64,000 bases of DNA, taken from Branchiostoma floridae (taxonomy: Eukaryota; Chordata; Leptocardii; Amphioxiformes; Branchiostomatidae). How positions within the stretch are numbered: position 1 is the stretch's first letter; every line of letters starts with the position of its first letter. A program made the translations under genes and the position numbers. The DNA is taken from contig NC_049980.1 of NCBI RefSeq assembly GCF_000003815.2, forward strand, positions 25,502,272-25,566,271. Reading direction: 5' to 3'. Under the pieces are notes generated by a model. That model was not told where the DNA came from. It did no database searches and saw only the letters and a list, made by a program, of their open reading frames with translations. Positions 50,688 to 62,600 of the stretch are shown one piece after another.

Positions 50688-53600
50688 GTAGGGCTTTGTC
50701 TTTCTTACATGTGAATTGTGACACAGGAATGTGGAGGCAGCATGTTTGGGTAGCAGATTTCCAGGATCATAGTACAGGGAAAAGTTCTTACACCTAACAT
50801 AGTTGAATGAGCATTAGGTGCTTCTGTGAGACGTAGATGTAGAATGTTAGGGCCTTACCTGTCTCACATTCTTTCTGTCACTCTTTCCAGTCCCCCATGC
50901 TTCATATAGATATCTATCTGCAATTACATCTGGATTTTGAATAGGTGGAATCTCTGTTGGTCTGCCATTGCCTAACTTTAGTTTTATCAAGAACTTCCAT
51001 AGATGCTCTGATATGCTGTTATACCGTTAGTATTTTTGTGAATGTTCTTTAAAAGTGTTATGTTGGAACTGTCAGGCTTGATATGTTGGAAGTGAAAGAA
51101 ACTGATGGGGTGGAGACATTTGGTAATGATGCGGATGAAAAGCTTGCAGCCATACCCGAGGAAGGTTTCCCTGAGGTTGAGCTGGCTGATGTGCAAAGAG
51201 GAAACATGTTAGACACAGAAACAGAGAAGGTTGCATCAAAAGCAGTACAAGTTTCAGCAAATGACTTTCAGCCTTTGCCTGCCACCATAAGCAAGGCACC
51301 CTGCATTGAAAATATGGAGACAGAGACACCTAGCCCTGAGGTGAAAGAAGGAACACTTGTTGAGATTGAAGAAACACCCAATGCTGATGCAAAAGAGGTG
51401 CCTTCCCCTGTGGTGAAAGAGGCACCTGTGGCTGAAGTCAAAGAGGCACCTATCATAGAAGACAAACCCATCCCTGAAGTCAAAGAATCTCCTATCACTG
51501 AAGTCAAAGTGTCACCTCCCCTAGAGGCTAAAAAGGCACCTGTCACTGGCGTCAAAGAGGCACCTGCTATTGAAGATGAAGTACCTGCTGCTGAAATAAA
51601 AGAGGCACCTGTACCTGTAGTCAAAGAGGCACCTGTGGTAGAAGACAAAGAGATGCCCATCCCTGGAATAAAAAAGACATCTGTTACTGAAGTCAAAGAG
51701 GCACCTGTTGCTGTCAAAGATGTACCCACACCAGGAGTCAAGGAGGCACTTGTTGCTGATGAGTTACCCACCCGTCAAGTCAAAGAGCCACCTGTTACTG
51801 AGGCTAAAGAGGCACCTGCCATCGAAGATGATGTACCTGTTGCTGAAATGAAAGATGCACCTGTCACTAAAAGCAAAGAGGCAGTTTTCGCTGAAGTCAA
51901 AGAGGCACCTGTCATTGATGTCAAAGAGACACCTGTCACTAAAGTCAAAGAGGCACCAGTCTCTGCAGTGAAAGAAGCTTTTGCCCCTGAATTCAAAGAG
52001 GCACCTGTCATTGAAGATGAAGGAGTTCTTGTTGCTGAAATGAAAGAGCCACCTGTCACTGAAGTCATAGAGCTGCCAGTTGCTGAGATGAAAGATGAGG
52101 ATAAAGAGGTATCTGTTACTGAAGTAAAAGAACCCCTTGCTCCTGAAGAGGTACTTGTCACAGAGGCTAAAGAGGCAACTACCCCTGAAGCCAAAGAGGC
52201 ACCTGTTACCACAGTCATACCCACAAGGCTACCCACCCCTAAAGTCAAAGATATACCTGTTACTGAAGTAAAAGGAGCTCTTGTCCCTGAAGTTAAAGAT
52301 GCACCTGCCATTGAAGACAAAGAAACACCTGTCACTGAAATGAAAGAGGCACCTGTTGCAGAAGTCAAAAAGTTATCCACCCCTGAATTCAAACAGGCAC
52401 CTGTCACTGAAGTCAAAGAGGTAGCTGTTGCTGAAGTCAAAGAGGCACCTGTCCCTGAAATAAAAGGAACACCACTAAGTGAAGCAGCTGATCTTGATAA
52501 GACAACTGCGGCTAAGATCAAAGATGTTCCTATCACTGAAGCAGAAGAAACATCTGGGACTGAGCTTCAAGAGATCCCTTTCCCTCAGGTGGAGACTCCT
52601 GTGATTGAGTTAAAAGAGGCACCTCTTGCAGAGGTAAAATATACACATGCCACTGGGGTAAAGGAGACACCGCTGACTGAGCTAGAAGACACTCCTGTAC
52701 CTAAGGCCCCTGTTCCTGTGCTAAAGGACACTCCTGTCATGGAGATTGAAAAGGCATGTGTTACTGAGGGCAATAAGACACCTGGCACTGAGATGACTGA
52801 TTCACCTGCCACCAAGGTAAAAGAGGCACCTGGCACTACTAAGATACCTGTGCCTGTGACAAAGAAAGCACCTGTGAATGTGACACCAGTTAATAGAAAA
52901 GATGCTGAGGTGAAAGAAACACCTCATGCTGAAGTTATAGGTAGTACACCTACCAGCATGGTAAAAGAGGTGCCTGTAACTAAAATTCCTGTCCCTGTCA
53001 ACAAAAAGACACCTATTAGTGAAGTGAAGGAGAAACTGGTCACTGAGATGAAAAGTGCATCCGTCCCTGGCAAGACACCTACAAGGGATGTTGAAAAAAT
53101 ACCTGTCCTTGGTACTGAGGTAAAAGAGGCTACTACTGTAGATATAAATGAGGTGCCTGTCCATGGAGTAGTTGTGAAACAAGCTAGAGTACCTGAAGAG
53201 CAAGTCACCTCCAAAACTGAGGTAGTTCTACAAACAGAGAAAGCTGAGAAGAAAAAAAGTCCAACAACTCCTAAGAAAGTCACATTTGAGGCAGATATGA
53301 GACAGCCATCTCCAGCAGAAGGTAGCAAGGTAAAGGAAGTACCGAGCCCAAAAGCCACACAACAATTGCCTTTGGTTAATGGAGACACAACTGAACGTCA
53401 AGAAGCTGTGCCAGCAACAGGGTAATCTGCCTATCGAGCAACTTGTCGGTTCTGCTTTTTTCAAATTGTCATTCACAAGGCTTTTGCTGGGGTCAGTGTT
53501 TTGGGGGTTATTTCTGCTTCTTCACTTCTGTGTTGATAGTGTTTTCATACAGGATACCGGAGATAGAGGCAATGAAAGTGCCCCATCTGACAAGCTTGTG

Positions 53601-56600
53601 TGGTAAAGTCTTCTCTCTCAAAACAGGCACAGTCTGTTCAGCCCATAAATTTTCTTCTTTTGGTCTTGTTTCTTTTATGGTTGTTTTTGGTGATACATGC
53701 TTTTGTTTATCTGCGCATGGTTTCCAGACTGTGTGAGCGTGAACATGTGAAATGCAGCATGTGCACGTTCACACAAGGTCCATGTATTTGCAGTGCGGAT
53801 GTAGAGTTGGGAGGGGACAGTGATGAGGTCATTACCTTGCCTGGCATAAGCCCTGACCCTGTCCCCAGTGGCAGTTCTTCTGAAGACAGGTGTGGAACCA
53901 GGTGTCAGAAGATATGACAATATTACAGTGTGGCTACATTGTTGAACTTGGTCATTGGGTGCCAGCTTTCTAATGCTTTTCGCAGTTTTATGCTGTTTTT
54001 CTTTCATGTCTACCATCTGCAGTTACATGTAGATAGTGTGAGCTTGACTCTAAATGCTAAACACTCTATCTAAACTGTATTGCCTTTTATTCATCTTTAG
54101 CTTCTCTTTCTATACAAGACCCTGGGTAGTAAGTTGTTGTAAGGCTTTGTAATATGGAACTTAATGAAACTAGTATACTCAATTGTAATAGTATAATGTT
54201 CTCATGAGTACTGTTGCTAGTTTACCTTTTCACAGACTCACAGCCATTAGGAATGATTTTTGAAGCGTCTTCAAACAGCTTATTACCTGAAATGATATCG
54301 GTCAGGCTGAATTTGTCTTGCACCAAGATGTTTGCAAATAACATCTTTTTTTGTTGCTTTAGTTTGATTCGTAACTTCATATTTTGTTGTGTTGTTTCAT
54401 TTCTTAGTAAACAATCAGCCAAAGTACTGACACAAAAGTTTTTATTTCCAGTGGTGCTGCAGGTCAAAGGTCAAGGTCAAAGTCACCACAACCTCCAGGA
54501 AGGTCAAGATCCAAGTCACCACAGCCTGCCCCTAAACAACCAGTAAAGAAATCACCCAGTGGAGTCAAGTCTAGAGGTGATTTGGGATTGCATATTGTGA
54601 ACATTGTTTGGTGATTTATCAATGATAAAGACTGATTACTAAGTACCATGATTAAATTCTTCAATTGGAACCTTTTTCAACTAAAACAATTGTTTTTTTC
54701 TACGTCAGCTCAACAACAGTTAGAGTTCCTCGAGGAGAGACAGAAGCAGTTCAAGATGGCAGCACTAAAAGCCAAGAATGAGGGAGACATGGAGCATGCC
54801 AAAACTCTGCTAAGACAAGCCAAGGTATGTCTGTCCTATAGCTTCACTGAAAATCACCTACTTTTAGTGTTTCAGATGCATGACTGAGAGGGGTATGTGT
54901 GACTGTTGACATTGTATTGAGTACAGGCATGTGTCATGTAGGATGGGTTTAATGAAGAATAGCCAAATTGTCTGCCTATTGAAGAGAAAAGACAAGGTTC
55001 CTCGATGAGGTTAGACATCCAGGTAAAAAGATACGTCAAATAGCAATTACTCAAGCAGTTGGATATGATTTGGAAAAGGTATCAGATAGCATCCGTTACT
55101 GGCATCAAGAAAAATAAAGGGTGTTATCTGAAACGTCTGATTGTTTCCCAAATCATACCAGTTGCTTGTGTAATTGCTATTCGGCGTAAAAAAAACAAGG
55201 TTGTGTTGCTCAAACTATTATCAATATGTTAAACTTTTGCAGGGCTTTGACCCCATGATTGAGGCAGCTCAGGGTGGACTGCCTGTTGACCTGACTAAGG
55301 TGAGAAACACACAGAGCCTGTCACACTGAGTAATCATAGTTTAAATTAGTACACATTTTGTAGGCCATTGCAAGACATTTTATGTCTTTGGTAAAGATCA
55401 AATTTGAATCATTTTCCCACATATATTGGCATACAGGACAATCCCCATCTCTGTCTCTATAACCATTGGGCCACACAGATGCCCAGGAGGCTTAGTCTAC
55501 TGGTAGTGGTGTTCAACTACCATAGTCTCATGAGTGCTGAGTGCTAAGCAGGGAAAATACATTAAATTTTGTAGTATGTACCGTTTTTACAGTCTTTTGT
55601 GTAACCTGGCCAGGGCTTGAACCGCAACCTCCTGAATGCAGTAATTGTTTTAGGAATTACATATGATGTTCTCAAGTACATTTATCCATTGTCATTTTAA
55701 TTTCCATACATATAGATCCCATCCCTGCCGTCCGAACCTCTGGATGTAGACGAGTTTCTGGAGTCAGCAGAGGAGGCAGACCCAGCTAAGATCGGAGACT
55801 CTGAGGAGATGTATGCACGACTTGCTCACACTCTGAAGAAACAGATCGAGACCTGCAAGACCAGCTCAGAGCAGTACACCCACCTAGGAGATCTGCAGGA
55901 GGCTACCAAGTAAGGCACACACTCACTGAAACTCAAGTGCTTTTAACACTTCAGGCATTCAACCAGATCTGTAAGCTGCTGTAGGCAATAGCCAAAATAT
56001 ATACCCTAGGGCTTTACCTAACAGACTGCACATATTTTCAACCAACCATTGAGCATGTTTTTGTTACCTGTCATATGCAAGTGGTTATTGAGCTTGGACC
56101 TCAAATCACAGACTGTAGGTTGTAGACTACAAATGTATAACTATAATGAAGGTTGAAATGTCTTGTACGTGTATAAATAAATGTCATTGCCATCTCTCCT
56201 TACTTTTGCACATTTATTCATGGCTTAGAAATTGGGACATTTTAAGATTGTTCAGAGACTTAAAAGACAGACTTTATCAGAAATGAATGGGGCCAACAGT
56301 AGTTGACAATATCTCTAATGCCCCTTTTCTCTTCAGACTGGAGAGGATGGGCCAGGCCTCCAGACAGGACCTGGACACAGTGAAGAACGCCCACAACCAT
56401 GGCGACCCCCCGCCCAGGTTCCATTATGAGACCAGGACCTTCAGGCTTGTCAAGTAGGCACATGCCTTTTTATAGCTGAAGTAGAAGAGAAAAATTAAGT
56501 ACATCGTACATGCATGAGTGGTATCTATGCAGAATTCATAAATGCTATGTTGATGATAACTACAAGAACCTGTGGTTCTTTGTATAGGTTTTGAATGACT

Positions 56601-59600
56601 ATTGAAAGTCTCAAAATTTCACAAGTACAATTGTGCTATTCTCCTACAACTATGGGATCCTAATCTGCAGTAGATGTTAGTACATTATGATATAATAACC
56701 AATGTGTAATAATGCACAACTTGTATAGCAGTTCCATGTTGTCATCATTTTGATCCCTGTTAACATTACCATTCTTATTTTCAGGATCAACACAGAGCTA
56801 CTTGACAGTGATCTTGAAGTTTCTGTACTCAGGGGTGTGGCCTATCCCCTGCCTTCAGGGATATCTGAACCTAAGGACCTGTACACCTATGTCAAGTTTG
56901 AGTTGCCTTATCCTCATGTGAGTACATTTCTCTGGGGATGAATTAACATTGGTTTTTTTATGAGAATGAAATTCTTATTTAAGTTTCATTGTTGGTAGCA
57001 GGAGGATGTATTGGACACAGAAAGCCTTTGTTGAATAAACTGTTTTTATTTCAGGATAAACCTCAAGAGTCCTCTACATCTACATTTAAGGGTGATGCCA
57101 ATCCAGGTAGCCATTACTTTATACAATTTTCTTTGATGCAATTGTGATAGATATCCATATAGTAAGGTTCTTTAGGCACAACCAAGGAGTACTTACTTTC
57201 GGTTTCGGTGTCTATCAGACACCATCATCACCGAAACGTTGGAAGTAAGTATTCCTTGGTTGTGCCCAGGGCTCTAGCCAGCCAGCTCCGTCAGCCAATT
57301 TCAATTGTCGTGAAAACCGCGAAAATTCATTTTCCCAATGACACTACAAAGTAGTAAATGTTGCCATTGACACCTTGAAAAACGGGTTTTAATGAGATTA
57401 TCGTATGCGAAAGAGCGCCGACACACATTGTCAACAAGCATAACAATAGCAAAACAAACAGTGTGTGGCTTTTACAGCCATGGACGGCGTCCCCAAGCCG
57501 CCTGTAGCTTCCACCAAGGATTTTTGTCCGTCAAGGTTGACGGATTGATTTTAAAATTTTTCTGTCAGACGCAGCAAATTTCCGTCAATTGACGGAAAAA
57601 CGGACGCTGGCTAGAGCCCTAGTTGTGCCTACAGAACCTTACTATATGAATAATTGCCAACCTGATGAAGTTATTTACGGATGTGATAAATATCCTTTTG
57701 AACCCCTATTAACATTCCAATTCCACATCAACAAAACCAGACCTAGCTCATTTCTACCTTGAAAAAGTATTCTTATCAATGACAGGCTGTTTTGATGATG
57801 ATTTGTTCCAGAGTACAAGCACACAGAGAAGTTCAGGATAGACAGGAAGGCCAGGTCCTGGCTGGGGACTGTCAAGAGAAAGGCCATTAAGTTTGAGGTC
57901 TTTTACGAAAGGTGAGTTGTAATAATTTTAGTGGCTATCATTGTGTGTAATGTACATGTATGTAGTAGTTGCACTCATTTAATATTCTCTGTACTGATGC
58001 ATATCTTTCATAAATATATTCTAAGATTTGGTAAGTTTTCTTGTTGGCTGCTGTCCTCAGTATGAAGTCATATAACATTGCTTCAATTTTAGTAAGTGCT
58101 TTTATATGACCTGAGCTAGATTATCATCATGATGGTTTTATGGAAACTCAAGCTTATTAGTTTTCTGTGATGGAATTGAAGGTCATTGTGGACATATATA
58201 ACAGTCAACAACTGAACAGCAGATGAGTGACTAGTGGACTTCAATCCTTTTGTCTTTCTCAGGGGATTCCTGAGGAGTGACAAGTCAATGGGAGAAGCAC
58301 AGCTCAAGTTGGAGAATCTGGAGAACAAGGCAGAAGTTCACGAAATCATAGATGTAAGTATACATCTGTTTTAAATGTCTTTATACAAACATCATCATCT
58401 TCACTGTATGTCAATGCTTAGCCCTAAGGTAGGCTGTCATTGTCTTGCACAGTTTTTTGTTTGATACAGATAGAGGTCTGATAACAGTGCAATTAAGGTA
58501 GATGATCTGGGGCGGGGACTACAGTATCTGTGCATTACTCCTAATATGATCATGATTAATCAGTTTCCATTCACTCAAATTTGGCTTTGCATGTACAACA
58601 TGTACCATGTAAAATGTGCCTTGAAATGCTTTGCGCTTTACCAAGTATAACCAGTATTGCATGTTCTCCTCTGTCCCAGTTGAAGGATGGCCGTAAGACG
58701 TGTGGTGGAAAGCTGGAGGTGAAGGTGAGACAGAGGGAACCGCTGACAGGGAAGCAGGTGCAGCATGTGCAGGAGAAGTGGCTGGTCATCGACTCTGTCA
58801 AACGCAGACAGGTGAGGGTTCTGTGGTCTCGGTTCTGTATAAGTGGTCTCAGTTGAAAGACTTTCTAAAACTACTGCTAAAACTCTAAGAAAAGGAATGT
58901 GTTCTTTTAGCTGCTCAACATTGCACTAACCTATTCTATGGTGCAAGAGCTCCATGTACTCTCCCCTTTATTCTACTGTCAGAGGTATTTCCCTATTCAT
59001 CTGTTTTGTGTATTGGTGTAAAAGAAATCTGAAAAAACTACATAGCACTGTTCTCAAGCTATGAAACTGACTCATCAGTTTCCGTGACAAGTCATAAAAG
59101 CTCGTAAATGTAACAAACTACTCAGCATCAAGTTTTCTTTTCCCCCTTCCCCTCTCCTTCTCTCATTACCCTTGTCACTACCCCTTCTTTATTCCTCTTT
59201 TCTCCATTCTCCCCATCAGTATGTCCCAAAACATGACAGTCCACAGAAGGCACAGCCCAAACCAGAGGAAGCTGGATACTGTGTGATATGCTGAAGTCAT
59301 GTCTTACACAAAATTATATAGCTCTATCATCACATGTATATTCATGGTGCTTTTAAAACATGTACATGTATGTACTGAGTGTTTGTTTTGTCAGCATGAA
59401 ATCAATGGTATTCTATATTGAGATAGGCTTTTTAATGAAGTCTGTGCATTTGTAGACATCATATCACTAGCATATCGTTAATTGTGCAGTAGACAAGGGA
59501 AATGCAAATATTTGTTGCAAGAATGTCAGTTATTACAAAGTACTAAAATGTAATACTATTCATTTATGGTAACACTCTGCAGTTCTGCAATGTCCAGAAC

Positions 59601-62600
59601 TATTTGTTGTAGGTAATCAGAATAAGTAGCAAACCAGGTCTTATAAAATATGTTTTTCTTAATTTTACTTTACAAAGAAAGAAACATATGTGTTGAAAAG
59701 TATACTTTTAGGGTACGTTTTCAGAGTGAATTTTTATGAATAATACAAAGAAGTGTACTCTCCTATGTTAGGCAAACGTGAAAAATTCATATTTGGAAAA
59801 ATGGCACTTATAATCTGATTTATCATGATCATCAAAGACCATCATCATTGTCAAACCCAGCTCCTCTGTGTCTGTCTCATTTACACTCTCTCTTTCCTTT
59901 TAAATATCTTTTTGAAGTTGTTATCTTGGTTGACATTGACATACCAATTTACCAAATAACCTGTTATTGTTAGGTGGAATATCAATAAAAGTTTGTTCCA
60001 CAGCATTATATTTATTTAATGTGTATCTCATTGGGATCAAGAGACTGTCTTGTATGTATGCATGTTTGTCAATTTTCCCTGAAATGAGTAACCCAAAGAG
60101 AGTTAACTTCATTGGTAAAGCAATTGGAGACAACTGGTTCTTGCAAAGTGTACCATGTTGTTTGTTGACTGCTACTGCAGTACAACTGTAATCAATATTC
60201 TGTGTGGTTGCTGGACATTGAAATCAAGATATATATACCTGAACTCAGGGGATTAGAGTGAAAAATAGTGGTCTGTGACATACTAGTAACATACATTTAG
60301 TGAAAACATTGTAGTTGTAGGATGGCAAGAGATGACCAGTATGTTTCTCTTCCAGGATGGTGCTGGGACCTCGCCCCAGTCTTCATCACAGGGCAGGTAA
60401 GCACAGTCAGCCCTGTTGTATGTGTGTAACTTGTTGTGTGACTCAGACCACTCTGTGTCCTACAGTACCAGCAGTAGGACCCAAGCCTCTGCTGTCTGCT
60501 TCCTCCAAGGTTTTGTTGTAAGTGGGTGCCATGCATGTTGTTTCACATCCTGTCAAAGAAGAGGTGTTGCTGACCTGGACTAGTACCCAGTAACATATTC
60601 ATTCTGCATCTTCAAAAGCTGACTTTTTCAAACACAATTTGGTCAAAACCCAGTCAATAAATTTCCCACAGTCATATACGCAAGTGAGATTAAGAACTTG
60701 CAACATACCTTGGAGGAAGTACAGTAGTTGCAAGATCCTTGCTACACGGACCCTCTGTATTTACGTGAAGTGTGTGCGGTGTTTTTGTTTTAAGTTTTAT
60801 ATTTGCACAATCTCTGAGCTGTCCTGCTACTGTGCTTGCTGTAGACTAGACTGAAGCTGTATGCGGTGATATCCTTCTCTCTTCTGTCTGCACCCCTCCT
60901 CTTCTCCTCTCCCACTGCCCCATGTTGGTGTAGGAACCCAGGCAGGTGTGTCTGTTGTTGCAGCGTTCGCTCAAAGATGTGCTCGGTTGTTTGATGGAGA
61001 GCAGACTCGGCAGAACCGGGGGGATTCTCTTGCATCCCAACATTCACGATAATCACAAAATAAGATTTATATCTATTACATGGTTTGGCGATAAAGACTG
61101 TTTTATCTGTAACTAAATTATAAAAATTGCAAAATTGCAAAATGAATTAGGTATAAAAGCTGAATTATGTATTTTGAGATATTGTGGCAGTTTGGGGATT
61201 TTTATATTGCAGTGTGCATTGTTGTGATATATGTACAAATATACTAGCAATAGCAAGCTGTTACCTACAACCATGTTGGTTTCTCTCTGCCAACAAGTTA
61301 TGTAAGGCTAAGAGCTGTTTGTAATCACTGTCTTGTATGCTGATATCAATTATTAACAAGTCATATCAAATTCTACCAAGTAAATGTATCGCTGTGTAGT
61401 AGATTAATTGACGATGTAGATAATGCTATATTCTATAATGCATGCACATTTATTGCAAGAGCAACTGAAAGTATTGAATATTCTACTTACAACTTTTGTA
61501 TAAAATTCAGCCTTGTAGCTTCCCAATATTTGCAGTAACCCATTGTAATGTTGAATTTGTATAGTATTTATAGTTTATGTATAGAACACGACTGTAGATA
61601 TTTTCTTTTATATGTAGGATGTGACATGTGACAATGTTTATGTGTGGTTTGCCAGTACAATGATACATAGTGCAATTCCATTTCACTAAAAGTGCCTTGC
61701 TATATGAGATTTTTAATCACTAAGAAATTATTACCAAAGCCACAAAGCTTAGCCTTATCGGCCAAACTGGAAAATGCATGTGAAATCTGATGTAACGTCC
61801 TTGTGAAATCTAACCTTTATCATAAGAAAGTGTCAACAATCATTGTGAAGCCATGACTCGAATGGCAGGAGATTATATTGTTGAGTAAATAAATAATCAG
61901 AAATGCTGCAGCTGGAAGTAGTTTTTTTTCATTGTTAATAGGTTGTACTAAAGGTTGTGCAATTAGTAGTGCTGGATTTCTGCTATAATTCTGCCCTACT
62001 CTTCTTTATCAGTTCACTGTGTTGTTCAATACTAATAAGAACAAAACTTGTCTTCAGCAGTTTTTCAACAAGCATGAGGAACAAATTATATTATACCTAG
62101 TAATGATACACGTACCTTTCCTTAATGAAGTGATTTTTTTCATAACATCGCAGAACATCCCATATGCCCCTTCCAACAAGATCAGTACATATCTAGCAGC
62201 AAGGAACTGCAAATTTGTGTATTCCCATTTTTCTGTACCATGGACTTGTCTCTTCCAGCCCCAACCTGCCCAGTCTGGAGGTGCTGAAGTTTGAACAGAA
62301 ACTCCTGGAGAGACAGGTCAGTCCTGGTCATGTGATCGGTACATCCTTTTGACGAAATGTTAGACTACTGGGAGGGTTGAGGAGAACATTGTATGAAACT
62401 AAGTTTGTTCTAATATAACTTTTCTGTTCTAACTGAATGATCAAAACGTCAAAAATCGGTTTATGTGTAAAATTAGATTAATTTTGATTATTCATATTGG
62501 TCTTAAATCCACTTTTCAAGGCACAATTAGTATCTGTCTCCTTTATGAATTACAGTAAGTACATAGCTGGTACAAGGAGCATTTTATCACTAGGCTGCTT

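Noticed and set aside
51268-52836. Long minus-strand open frames (167, 253 and 83 codons) opposite CC2D1 exon 12
   Set aside because: They are antisense shadows of the 24-bp coding repeat: an open 24-bp unit stays open in other frames.
53553-53602. Exon-like 50-nt segment between CC2D1 exons 12 and 13
   Set aside because: It has AG and GT borders, but including it shifts the frame into exon 13 and gives an early stop; direct joining of exon 12 (or 11) to 13 is in phase. It could be a poison exon, but nothing else supports it.
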